From Streptomyces durocortorensis (lineage in GTDB: Bacteria; Actinomycetota; Actinomycetes; Streptomycetales; Streptomycetaceae), in contig NZ_CP134500.1 of assembly GCF_031760065.1 (NCBI RefSeq), positions 3,472,001 to 3,536,000 on the forward strand: DNA of 64,000 nt. Reading direction: 5' to 3'. Within the stretch, counting starts at the first letter, position 1. Each line of letters begins with the position of its first letter. The position numbers and the translations under genes are program-made. Positions 16,152 through 23,640 of the stretch are shown in pieces. The notes below the pieces were generated by a model. The model worked only from the letters and a program-made list of their open reading frames with translations. It was not told the origin of the DNA and ran no database searches.

Positions 16152-17348
16152 TCAGCTCGCGCCCGACGGAGCGTCCGACGGGACCTCCCCCAGCGCCTTC
16201 CAGCGGATGCGGGTCGCGCAGGCCGACACGAGGAGCGCCGACAGCGCGACCGCGCCCATGCCCCACAGCAGGCTTCCTGCGGCGGCGATGAAACCGATCA
16301 TCGCGGGACCGGCCAGCAGACCCGTGGTGCCCATGGCGGCGACCAGGGCCAGCGCGTCCGGTCCCTGGCGGGCGGCGGCGACGTAGAGGCACGGGGTCAC
16401 CGCGGCGATGCCGAGCCCGACGCAGGCGAATCCGATCAGTGTCGGCACCACGCCACCGACCAGCAGGGCCACCGCGAGGCCCGAACCGGCCAGCACGCTG
16501 CCGACGCGGACGACCCGGCCGTCGCCCCAGCGGGTGCGCCAGCCGTCGGCGAAGAGGCGGGCCACGACCATCATGACCGAGACCACCGCGATGCCCAGCG
16601 GGGCGACCTCCGCACCGGCCTTGACCACGTCCTCCAGGTAGAGCGCCGACCAGTCGTTCATGGCGCCCTCCGTGACCGTGCCGAAGGCCATCGCCAGGCC
16701 CATCCAGATCGTCACCTTGGTCGGCAGGGTCAGCTTGCGGCGGCCCTTGTCCTCCTTGGCCGCTTCGGGCCGGGGGTCCTCCGTGAGCAGTCCCGGCCGG
16801 GAGTAGGCGATCAGCAGCACCAGAACGACCGCCGCCACGCCGAAGTGGGCCGCGAGCGACGTGGTCCACAGGTTCATACCGGACGCCAGGAGCGCGGCCC
16901 CCAGCGAGCCCGCGCTGAACGTGGCGTGGAGCTGGGACAGTGCCGTGCGCTCGTAGCGGACTTCGAGCGCGGCCCCCTGGGCGTTCATCGCGACGTTGAG
17001 GCAGCCGACGGCGACCCCGTCGAGGCAGATGACCAGGAGGGCGACCGGGTAGTTCGGTGCCACCGCCAGGGCGAGCAGGAGCAGCCCGAGGGCGAGGGCC
17101 GAGACGAAGGTGAGGCGCCGGGAGCCCAGCCTCCTCATCAGCGGTCCCACGAGGGGGAACGAGCTCGCCGCGCCCGCCCCGCAGGCCATCAGGAGGAGTC
17201 CCACTTCCGCCTCGCTCAGACCGAGTTCCGTCTTGAGGGCGGGGAGCCGTGACGCCCAGGTGGCGTACTGGAAGCCGAGGAAACAGAACAGGGCCGCGAT
17301 CGCCACCTGCGTACGGCGGAAATCGTCGTTGATCCGGAACACCGACAT
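16152..17348 (-). CDS. MFS transporter, last gene of leftward cluster unit
   Basis: The 398-residue product has about 12 hydrophobic segments and MFS features (FLGFQYATWASRLPALKTELGLSEA near the N-terminus, a MRRLGSRR loop between helices 2 and 3). The FQYATWASRLPALKTEL start resembles sugar- or drug-exporting MFS proteins of actinobacteria. Its ATG overlaps the stop of the acetyltransferase gene by one base (TGATG), so the two are coupled. It is one of three exporters in the cluster and may export the product or an acetylated derivative. Confidence 0.88.
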   Translation of the reverse strand: MSVFRINDDFRRTQVAIAALFCFLGFQYATWASRLPALKTELGLSEAEVGLLLMACGAGAASSFPLVGPLMRRLGSRRLTFVSALALGLLLLALAVAPNYPVALLVICLDGVAVGCLNVAMNAQGAALEVRYERTALSQLHATFSAGSLGAALLASGMNLWTTSLAAHFGVAAVVLVLLIAYSRPGLLTEDPRPEAAKEDKGRRKLTLPTKVTIWMGLAMAFGTVTEGAMNDWSALYLEDVVKAGAEVAPLGIAVVSVMMVVARLFADGWRTRWGDGRVVRVGSVLAGSGLAVALLVGGVVPTLIGFACVGLGIAAVTPCLYVAAARQGPDALALVAAMGTTGLLAGPAMIGFIAAAGSLLWGMGAVALSALLVSACATRIRWKALGEVPSDAPSGAS

Positions 17349-17887
17349 CAGCTCACTTCGTTCTTCCGCGACGCCCCGCGCGCCGGGGAACTCACCGCCA
17401 TGGACATGTACACCGCGTCCTCGCCGTAGCCCGGCGGCAGCCCGACCTCGGTGTGGGGTGCGTAGCCACGGGCCGACCAGAAGGTGTCGCTGCCTCCCAC
17501 GGCGATCAGGGAGATCCGTTCGTAGCTCCGCGAACCGGCGGTGGCGGACAGGTGGTCGATCAGCCGCGTGCCCCAGCCCCGGCGCCGGAACTCCTCGGCG
17601 ACGACGCAGTCGTGCAGATGCAGATTGGCCGAGCGGAAGACGGTGTCCTCCGCCCGCCCCAGATCGGGGTACCGGCGGAAGGGGTAGGGCAGGGCCAGTA
17701 CGTAGCCCACGGTCCGCCGCCCGTGTTCCAGGAGGAAGCAGGTCTCCGGGGACGCCCGGGCTCTGGACTTCAGGGCCTCCTGCTCCTCCGAGAGAGCGCT
17801 CCCGGTGTACGTCCGCGCCTCCAGCTCGGTGATGCCGCTCCAGTCGTCCTCGACGATCCGGCGGATGCGTAGCGCGTCGTGACCCAT
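17348..17887 (-). CDS. GNAT N-acetyltransferase
   Basis: The 179-residue product is a GCN5-related acetyltransferase: AGTVG-type strand RRTVGYVLALPY, acetyl-CoA loop EEFRRRGWGTRLIDHL (R-x-x-G-x-G/A) and a late strand SYERISLIAVGGSDTFWSARGY. The FWSARGY ending is typical of GNATs acting on small amines. It is coupled to the exporter downstream and lies four bases after the decarboxylase gene, so it could tailor the product or give self-resistance by acetylating an amino group. The substrate is inference. Confidence 0.9.
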   Translation of the reverse strand: MGHDALRIRRIVEDDWSGITELEARTYTGSALSEEQEALKSRARASPETCFLLEHGRRTVGYVLALPYPFRRYPDLGRAEDTVFRSANLHLHDCVVAEEFRRRGWGTRLIDHLSATAGSRSYERISLIAVGGSDTFWSARGYAPHTEVGLPPGYGEDAVYMSMAVSSPARGASRKNEVS

Positions 17888-17891
17888 CGGT

Positions 17892-19064
17892 TCAGGCCCT
17901 TTCGTCGATCAGCGTGTGGGGAAGGGGGCTGAACCCGTTGAACCCCTGGGTCATGTAGCCGGTGGCGTAGGCGCCGCACGCGAAGATCCAGACCGGGTCT
18001 CCGGACGCCGCGTCCCGGGGTACGGGGACGGGGTCACTGCCGTAGGCGTCGTCGCTGTCGCAGGTCGGGCCCGCGATGACGGCGGGCACGTGCTCCGTTC
18101 CGGTCCCGGCGTGGGTCGGGAAGACCAGCCGGTACCGCACCCCGTCCATCTCGTACAGGCCGTTGAACTTGCCGCAGCTCAGATACAGCCAGTTCTCCCG
18201 CTCCCCGTCGAGCTGCCCGCGTGTGGTCAGCCGGGACACATGGGCCCGGATCGCGCCGTGGTCCGCGACCAGATGGCGGCCCGGCTCCATGACGAAGCGG
18301 AGGGGTGACTCCGAGGCCTCGCCGAGCTGCTGCATGCCCTCGCGGATCACGGTGAAGATCTTGTCCACCGGAGGGTCGAGCCGTCGGCCCTGCCGGTCGG
18401 CGTACCCGAGCGCGGGCAGGCCGCCGCCGAGGTTGACGTGGTCGAGGAGGATGCCGCGCCCGTTCAGCGTGACGATGACGTCGGCCAGGGTCTCGAAGGC
18501 CCGGCGCCAGGCCTCGGACGTCATCTGCTGGGAGCCGACATGGACCGACAGGCCCGCGGGTGTCAGGCCCGCCTGCCGTGCCGCCTCCAGCACCCGGACC
18601 GCGTCCGCCGCCGAGCAGCCGAACTTGCGGCTGAGGCCCCACAGCGCGCCGTACCCGTCGGTGGCCAGCCGGCAGAAGACCCGGGAGCCGGGGGCGTGGA
18701 CGGCGATCGCCGCCACGTCTTCGAGGCTGTCGGTGGCGAAGTCCCGGACGCCGAGGCGGTGGGCGGCGGCGATGTCGCGGTCGGACTTGATGGTGTTCCC
18801 GTAGTGGATCCTCTCCAGCGGAACCCCGGTCGCGATGGCCTGCTCGATCTCCCGGGGGCTGGCCGCGTCGAACCCGGAGCCCAGTTCCGCGAGGCGGAGC
18901 AGGACCCCGTCCACCGGGCAGGCCTTCATCGCGAAGCGGACCGAGAGGCCGGGCAGCTCCTCGGTGAGGGCGGTGAACTGTGCCTCGATCCCCGCGAGAT
19001 CGAAGACGATCACATCCTCGGGGGCGGCCGCCAGGGCCGCGCGCATACGTGCTGTCCCGTCCAT
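17892..19064 (-). CDS. Type III PLP-dependent (Orn/DAP/Arg-type) decarboxylase
   Basis: Starts at ATG 19064; a GTG at 19070 overlapping the upstream stop (GTGATCATG) is possible. The 390-residue product is a fold-III decarboxylase: PLP lysine in VRFAMKACP (about residue 47), HVGSQQM, glycine-rich PLP-phosphate loop NLGGGLP, MEPGRHLV, and the cross-active-site Cys in GPTCDSDD. The family decarboxylates ornithine, lysine, arginine, diaminopimelate or protein-bound amino acids (as BtrK does in butirosin). In this cluster it probably makes an amine building block. The exact substrate cannot be assigned. Confidence 0.9.
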   Translation of the reverse strand: MDGTARMRAALAAAPEDVIVFDLAGIEAQFTALTEELPGLSVRFAMKACPVDGVLLRLAELGSGFDAASPREIEQAIATGVPLERIHYGNTIKSDRDIAAAHRLGVRDFATDSLEDVAAIAVHAPGSRVFCRLATDGYGALWGLSRKFGCSAADAVRVLEAARQAGLTPAGLSVHVGSQQMTSEAWRRAFETLADVIVTLNGRGILLDHVNLGGGLPALGYADRQGRRLDPPVDKIFTVIREGMQQLGEASESPLRFVMEPGRHLVADHGAIRAHVSRLTTRGQLDGERENWLYLSCGKFNGLYEMDGVRYRLVFPTHAGTGTEHVPAVIAGPTCDSDDAYGSDPVPVPRDAASGDPVWIFACGAYATGYMTQGFNGFSPLPHTLIDERA

Positions 19065-19066
19065 GA

Positions 19067-20401
19067 TCACAGGCCCGGGCCCGACGGTCCGGGGGCCCCG
19101 TGAAGGCGCACGGTCCGGCTCGCCCGCACCATCTCTCCCCACGACTCGATCAGGAACGCGAAGTCCTCGATGTCCTCGCACGCCTCGTCGAGCAGCCGCT
19201 TCCCCTCCTCCTCCAGGAGCCCGGCGAACTCGGTGTACCGACCGCCGAGTCCGCGGTAGGAGCGGTCCAGGACCTCCAGCCGGTGGACGTTCCCGGACCG
19301 GTCGAGGCGCGTGCTCTCGCGGACGAGCCGGGCCGTCTCAGCCGGGCGGAGGAGTCCGTCCCCGTCGAGCAGGGCGCCGCCCGCGGCCGCCATCCGGTCG
19401 TAGATGTCGTTGAAGTAGAGCATCGACAGGAAGAACTTCACCAGCCGCCGGTGGTAGGCGCTGAATCCGGCGTCCGTGCGGCGTTCGGGGGTGTAGAAGT
19501 TGACGATGTTGCGGTTGTGCAGGACGCCGGGGAGCCGCGCGTCGTGCACGAGGTGGAGCAGGAAGTAGTCGCTGCCGATGGTGTTGACCGCCGGCGGCAG
19601 CGGCACGTTCTCGTACACCTCGCGGTGGAGGCTGATGTTGCACATGTCGACCCGCATGGGGTCGACGACGGTCAGGAGCGCGTGGTCCTGCCGAAACGGC
19701 TCGGTGCCCGCGCCGCGGAAGGACTCCTCGACCAGCTCCCGCTTTCTGCTCTCCGGCCACTCCGGGGGTGCCCAGAGGCTCACGATGTCGTAGTAGATCT
19801 CCGGGTCGAGCCTCTGCACCTCGCCGATGTCCACGGACAGTTCGCCCACGAAGGAGCTGCCGACCAGCACCACCGGCTTGTCCGCGTCCGACGGGTCGAG
19901 GCGGGTCTCGGTGACGCCGTCCGCCGCGTCCCGGGCGCGCCTGCCCAGCGAGGTGAGTTCGTGGTGAACGGGGTGGACGGGCGTGCCGTCCTCCTGGACC
20001 TGGAAGGCGCTGTCGGAGTCCCTGCGGTGCACCGACTCGCAGCCGAGAGCGCCGGCGATCAGGAAGGCCCGGTTGGTGCACGCCCCGTAGGAGACGTCGG
20101 GCGGGAGCATCAGATCGAGCAGCCGGTCCGGGGCGGTGGCCCCGGAGCGCTCCAGCACCAGCCGCAGGAAGTCCCGCTGCGCTGCTTCGTCGAGGTGGTG
20201 TACGTGGACGTTCGCCGCCCGGTGTTCGGCGGCGAGGACCCCGGCGTGCTCCTGGAACGTCCGCCGGTCGGAGGAGTCCAGGATCAGCAGGTGCACCTCG
20301 ACGCCGAAGTGTTCCGCCGCGTGGTCGGCCTCCGCGCCGACCGCCGAAAGGGTCTTCGCGCAGGGCCGGTTCGTGGGGAGGGCCAGGCAGATACGGCGCA
20401 T
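19067..20401 (-). CDS. DUF6271-like, putative glycosyltransferase-fold protein
   Basis: The ATG at 20401 overlaps the oxygenase stop (TGATG); a GTG three bases earlier is in frame. The 444-residue product starts RRICLALPTNRPCAKTLSAV and contains HLLILDSSDRRTF, YGACTNRAFLIAGALG and VHRRDSDSAF, the last resembling the metal-binding DxD of GT-A glycosyltransferases. VGSSFVGELSVDIGE and IGSDYFLLHLVHD are strongly patterned. From memory this is the DUF6271 family, seen near natural-product genes. A sugar-nucleotide-dependent role is inferred from the GT-A-like N-terminus. Confidence 0.72.
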   Translation of the reverse strand: MRRICLALPTNRPCAKTLSAVGAEADHAAEHFGVEVHLLILDSSDRRTFQEHAGVLAAEHRAANVHVHHLDEAAQRDFLRLVLERSGATAPDRLLDLMLPPDVSYGACTNRAFLIAGALGCESVHRRDSDSAFQVQEDGTPVHPVHHELTSLGRRARDAADGVTETRLDPSDADKPVVLVGSSFVGELSVDIGEVQRLDPEIYYDIVSLWAPPEWPESRKRELVEESFRGAGTEPFRQDHALLTVVDPMRVDMCNISLHREVYENVPLPPAVNTIGSDYFLLHLVHDARLPGVLHNRNIVNFYTPERRTDAGFSAYHRRLVKFFLSMLYFNDIYDRMAAAGGALLDGDGLLRPAETARLVRESTRLDRSGNVHRLEVLDRSYRGLGGRYTEFAGLLEEEGKRLLDEACEDIEDFAFLIESWGEMVRASRTVRLHGAPGPSGPGL

Positions 20402-21420
20402 CACTGCTCCTTCCAGGAGGTGAGCCCGAGCAGCTTCTCGCCGAGCCCGGTCAGCTCTGCGGGGCCGTAGCGCAGGGATTCGTGCTTGGTCGCGTCGCCG
20501 ACCAGCGTCCTGTTCCAGTCCGGGGTGGTGAGGTGGCGCCAGGAGTCGATCCGGGAGCGCCGCATCTCCTCGTGCGACTCCAGAGCGGGCATCATCGAGA
20601 GGTACTGCACCGAACGCACGCCGTTCTCGGAGGTGTTGCGCGCCACCCCGTGGGCCAGCAGGCCGTTCCAGATCAGCAGGTCACCGGCGTTCAGCTCGGG
20701 CCGGACCACCGGGTATTCGGCGCGGTCGGCGGCCGGCCTGATCGGGTCCCGGTCCGCGGGCTGACCCGCCGCCCACTCCTCGAACCGGTGGAACAGCTCG
20801 GGCGAGCACTGGAACCCGCCCAGCTCCGGCCGGGTGTCGTTGAGGGCGATGATCCCCTGGACCCGCTGGGGCGGCTCCGCGAGGGTGGTGTCGACGTCCC
20901 AGTGGAGCTCGATGTCGAACCCCTGGTCCGTCGGGGCTATCAGCGCCCGGTCGCGGTTCCTGACGTTGGGCGGGTTGAGGTTGAGCCGGTCCAGCGTCAC
21001 CCACAGCTCTTCGCAGTCCCACACGTCGACGAACGCGTCGTAGACCCGCTGGGTCTGGCGGCTGTCCCAGATGTACTGGTGCTGGTATGCCTCGACGAAC
21101 CCGTAGACGTACAGATCGCGTTCGAGGTCCGTGGCGAACTCCCGCTCCTCGTACCAGCTGTCCGGCCGGTCGGGGTCGAGTCCCTGGAAGTCCCAGGTGA
21201 ATTCGAGGAGCTTCTGTGCGGCAGCGGGCTCGATCGCCTGCCGCACGATGACGTAGCCGTAGCTCTGCCAGAACGCGAAGTCCTCCTCGGACAGCACCCG
21301 CAGGGGGCGGGACTTGCGGAGGTCGCGCAAAGGGGCGGGCGAGACGTAGGTCTCGCCGTCGGCACTGAAGTACGCGAGGTCCGAGGCCGCTCGGTGCAGG
21401 TGCGGTTCGGGGTCGGGCAT
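20401..21420 (-). CDS. PhyH-type Fe(II)/2-oxoglutarate dioxygenase
   Basis: The 339-residue product has the phytanoyl-CoA dioxygenase fold: metal ligands HWDVD (His173, Asp175) and distal His in LLAHGVARN (His257), with Arg269 in GVRSVQYLS placed to bind 2-oxoglutarate. DLLIWNGLLAHGV is the usual strand before the distal His. An N-terminal region of 40 residues precedes the domain. Such enzymes hydroxylate, halogenate or desaturate natural-product intermediates. It is one of three oxygenases of this superfamily in the cluster. Confidence 0.9.
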   Translation of the reverse strand: MPDPEPHLHRAASDLAYFSADGETYVSPAPLRDLRKSRPLRVLSEEDFAFWQSYGYVIVRQAIEPAAAQKLLEFTWDFQGLDPDRPDSWYEEREFATDLERDLYVYGFVEAYQHQYIWDSRQTQRVYDAFVDVWDCEELWVTLDRLNLNPPNVRNRDRALIAPTDQGFDIELHWDVDTTLAEPPQRVQGIIALNDTRPELGGFQCSPELFHRFEEWAAGQPADRDPIRPAADRAEYPVVRPELNAGDLLIWNGLLAHGVARNTSENGVRSVQYLSMMPALESHEEMRRSRIDSWRHLTTPDWNRTLVGDATKHESLRYGPAELTGLGEKLLGLTSWKEQ

Positions 21421-21462
21421 GGTCTCACTCCAAGCTTCGATGGTGCGTTGGTGCGTTGTGGT

Positions 21463-22041
21463 TCAGCCGGGCAACAGGCCGTGGGCAAGCAGCTGCTGCC
21501 GGGTGGCGTGCGCCGATGCGAAGGGGATGCCGATACCGCCGAGCGCTGTCACCGTGTCCGTGTTCGCCCGCATGTCATCGATCAGGACCAGGTCGTGCGG
21601 GCCGGTGCCGGTCTCCTCGCCCAGCAGGCGGAAGAACCGTTCGGAGGGCTTGCGGACGCCGAACCGGTACGAGGCGTAGACCTCCAGGCCCGTTCCGGCG
21701 AGCATGTCCCGCTCGATCTCCTCGATCCACCGGGGGTAGTTGGACGCGACCACGGTCCGGTGCTCGCGCGCGCACTCCGCGACGAGCTCGCGCATGCCCT
21801 TCAGCCAGGCGTAGCCGCTTCTCCTCGTGCGGTGGAAGACATCGGTGTCGAAGGACAGTCCGGCGTCCCGCATGGCGGCCCAGTAGTCCTCCTCCGCCAA
21901 CTCGCCGCATTCCAGCTGGTGATAGGCACCCTGGGGCCGGACCCGCTCGAACTCCTCATAGGTGATACCGAATGCCTGTTCGTACGCCGATCGATAGGGG
22001 TCCGACAATAGGGTGTCCATCAGATCGAAGGCAATGATCAT
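21463..22041 (-). CDS. HAD-superfamily protein with altered motif I
   Basis: The 192-residue product has a HAD Rossmann core and helical cap: motif I IIAFDLMDTLL, motif II VVASNYP, motif III Lys in GVRKPSERFF and motif IV VLIDDMRAN. Canonical motif I is DxDGT; here the first Asp is kept, the second-Asp position is Met, and Asp comes one residue later. That removes the usual general acid/base of phosphatases, so another activity (dehalogenase-like, weak phosphatase or binding role) is possible. Its start overlaps the previous gene stop by four bases. Confidence 0.82.
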   Translation of the reverse strand: MIIAFDLMDTLLSDPYRSAYEQAFGITYEEFERVRPQGAYHQLECGELAEEDYWAAMRDAGLSFDTDVFHRTRRSGYAWLKGMRELVAECAREHRTVVASNYPRWIEEIERDMLAGTGLEVYASYRFGVRKPSERFFRLLGEETGTGPHDLVLIDDMRANTDTVTALGGIGIPFASAHATRQQLLAHGLLPG

Positions 22042-22583
22042 GAAATCCCCTCCGCCCCGGCGTTGGCGGCCAGCGCCGCCGCGTAGGCACGCAGCACCCG
22101 GTGCTCCCGCTCGTGGACGACATGGACGGGGGGCCTTTCGCCACGCCCGGTGCCGGCGCCGGCCATGACCGCCGCGTGGCGCAGCAGTACGTAACTCCCG
22201 GACGCCCCGGCACGGAAGGCCTGAGGGTCCTCATGGGCCAGCTTCGCCCACTCCTGGTGCCCTTCGCCCAGCGCCGCCCGGGACGCCTCCAGCAGATCGG
22301 CCCCGCACAGCCCCGGCCGCAGGGCGTCCACCTCGATGCCGTGCACCGTGGTGGTGAGGTCCACGCAGACCGGCCCGTCGTCGAACCCCTCCTCCAGCGC
22401 GCCGAGCGCGGTCTCGGCAGCCCAGTCCTGCTCCGGACCACGGCGGCGGAGCAGGAGCGCGAAGGTGAACTCGCAGGCCCGGCGCCGGTCGGCGGGCCCG
22501 CTCACCTTCCAGATCGCGCAGATCCGGCGGGAGCTCCCGAGGACGACCGCGTTGACGTGGAGCCCCGTATTCATGGATGGCAT
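22038..22583 (-). CDS. Unknown cluster protein
   Basis: I do not recognise this 181-residue protein. It is predicted soluble, with a possible start at the second Met (22574, MNTGLHVNAVVLG). Patterned segments include HVNAVVLGSSRRICAIWKV, CEFTFALLLRRRG, VCVDLTTTVHGIEVD and GSYVLLRHAAVM, suggesting a beta-sheet with helices, and Cys and His residues scattered without a metal motif. It begins the downstream half of the leftward unit after a hairpin and is coupled by a 4-base overlap to the HAD gene. Confidence 0.72.
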   Translation of the reverse strand: MPSMNTGLHVNAVVLGSSRRICAIWKVSGPADRRRACEFTFALLLRRRGPEQDWAAETALGALEEGFDDGPVCVDLTTTVHGIEVDALRPGLCGADLLEASRAALGEGHQEWAKLAHEDPQAFRAGASGSYVLLRHAAVMAGAGTGRGERPPVHVVHEREHRVLRAYAAALAANAGAEGIS

Positions 22584-22611
22584 GCCTTCGTTCCCGCTGT
22601 TGTGGGTGAGC

Positions 22612-22639
22612 GGCCGGGGCCCGGTCCCGGGCCCCGGCC
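22612..22639 (-). terminator. GC-rich hairpin inside leftward operon
   Basis: A near-perfect 13-base stem (GGCCGGGGCCCGG) with a minimal loop lies in the 67-base gap after the clavaminate-synthase-like gene, 11 bases past its stop. It could attenuate transcription into the downstream genes. No U-run follows. Confidence 0.5.
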
Positions 22640-22650
22640 CGCCGAGGTGC

Positions 22651-23640
22651 TCAGTGGCTCAGTACGTAGCCGTCGCCGGGGCGATGGCTACGGGAGCGTC
22701 GCAGGTCGGCCACCGCGAAGGTGCGCAGCAGCCAGCGGTCGCCCCCGTCGTAGCGCGGCCGGAAGGCGGTCCTGCCGTGCGTGGTCACCCGGTTGTCCAC
22801 GATCGCCAGGTCCCCCGGCGTCAGCCGGACCGTGTGGGAGGTGGCGTTGACGGCCGCCTCCAGTTCGACGAGCGCCTGGCGCGCTTCGAGCGTCAGAGCC
22901 GTCGTGGCGGAGAAGTCCACCCGCAGATCGGGGTCCTCCGGGTCGCCGTACAGCACCGGGCGCGGCGGAGTGGTCCCGTCCGCCGACCCGAAGGAGGGCG
23001 GCGGCTGGGTGCTGAACTCCGGGCGGGCGAGGACTTCCCTGGTCCGCTCCGAGAGCGTGGGCAGCGCCTGGCGTATCGATCCGGTACGCAGGCCCGCCGT
23101 GCCGTCGTGGTCCGCCCGCAGGCACAGCAGCATCACGAAGTCCGGGCGGTGGACGTGGAAGGCGTTCTCGATGTGGAAGGAGAGCAGGGTGGAGCCCGCG
23201 TTGCCCTCGAAGTCCTCCCTGCCCGGCACCGGTACGACGTCCTGCACCAGCGCGCCGGACTTCTCCGGTGCGTAGGCGGCCGGGTCGCCCAGACCGCCGG
23301 CGGCGGTCATCAGCAGGGCGGCGCCGGGCACGGTCGCCTCCCGGCGGACCGAGCCGTCCACCGTCGGGGTGGGCGGCAGCAGGGCCTCGTCGACGGGCAG
23401 GCCCCGGAACAGCATCACCCCGCAGTCGCCCGAGTCCCGGCGGAAGTCGCGTACGGCCGACCGGAACCGGCCCGGCAGCTCCTCCCAGCCGCCGCGGGCC
23501 GCGGCCGCCGTGTCGGGGTCGTCCAGCCGGCCGCCCCCGGCGCGGCACACCGTCTCCGCGGCCCGCCGGAATGCCGCCGTCTCGGCGTCGGAGAGGGCGA
23601 AGGAGGGGGGCGAGGTCAGTTTCAGGCTGAGGGATTTCAT
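22651..23640 (-). CDS. Clavaminate-synthase-like Fe(II)/2OG oxygenase
   Basis: The ATG at 23640 overlaps the WD40 stop (ATGA). The 329-residue product matches the clavaminate synthase/arginine-hydroxylase group: metal ligands His156 and Glu158 in SFHIENAFH, distal His288 in VDNRVTTHGRTAF, and Arg302 (DRWLLRTF) as the probable 2-oxoglutarate ligand. HxE instead of HxD is characteristic of this group, which includes VioC, OrfP and free L-amino-acid hydroxylases. RPDFVMLLCLRADHDG is the matching substrate-side strand. It probably hydroxylates an amino acid or amino-acid-derived intermediate of the cluster product. Confidence 0.9.
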   Translation of the reverse strand: MKSLSLKLTSPPSFALSDAETAAFRRAAETVCRAGGGRLDDPDTAAAARGGWEELPGRFRSAVRDFRRDSGDCGVMLFRGLPVDEALLPPTPTVDGSVRREATVPGAALLMTAAGGLGDPAAYAPEKSGALVQDVVPVPGREDFEGNAGSTLLSFHIENAFHVHRPDFVMLLCLRADHDGTAGLRTGSIRQALPTLSERTREVLARPEFSTQPPPSFGSADGTTPPRPVLYGDPEDPDLRVDFSATTALTLEARQALVELEAAVNATSHTVRLTPGDLAIVDNRVTTHGRTAFRPRYDGGDRWLLRTFAVADLRRSRSHRPGDGYVLSH

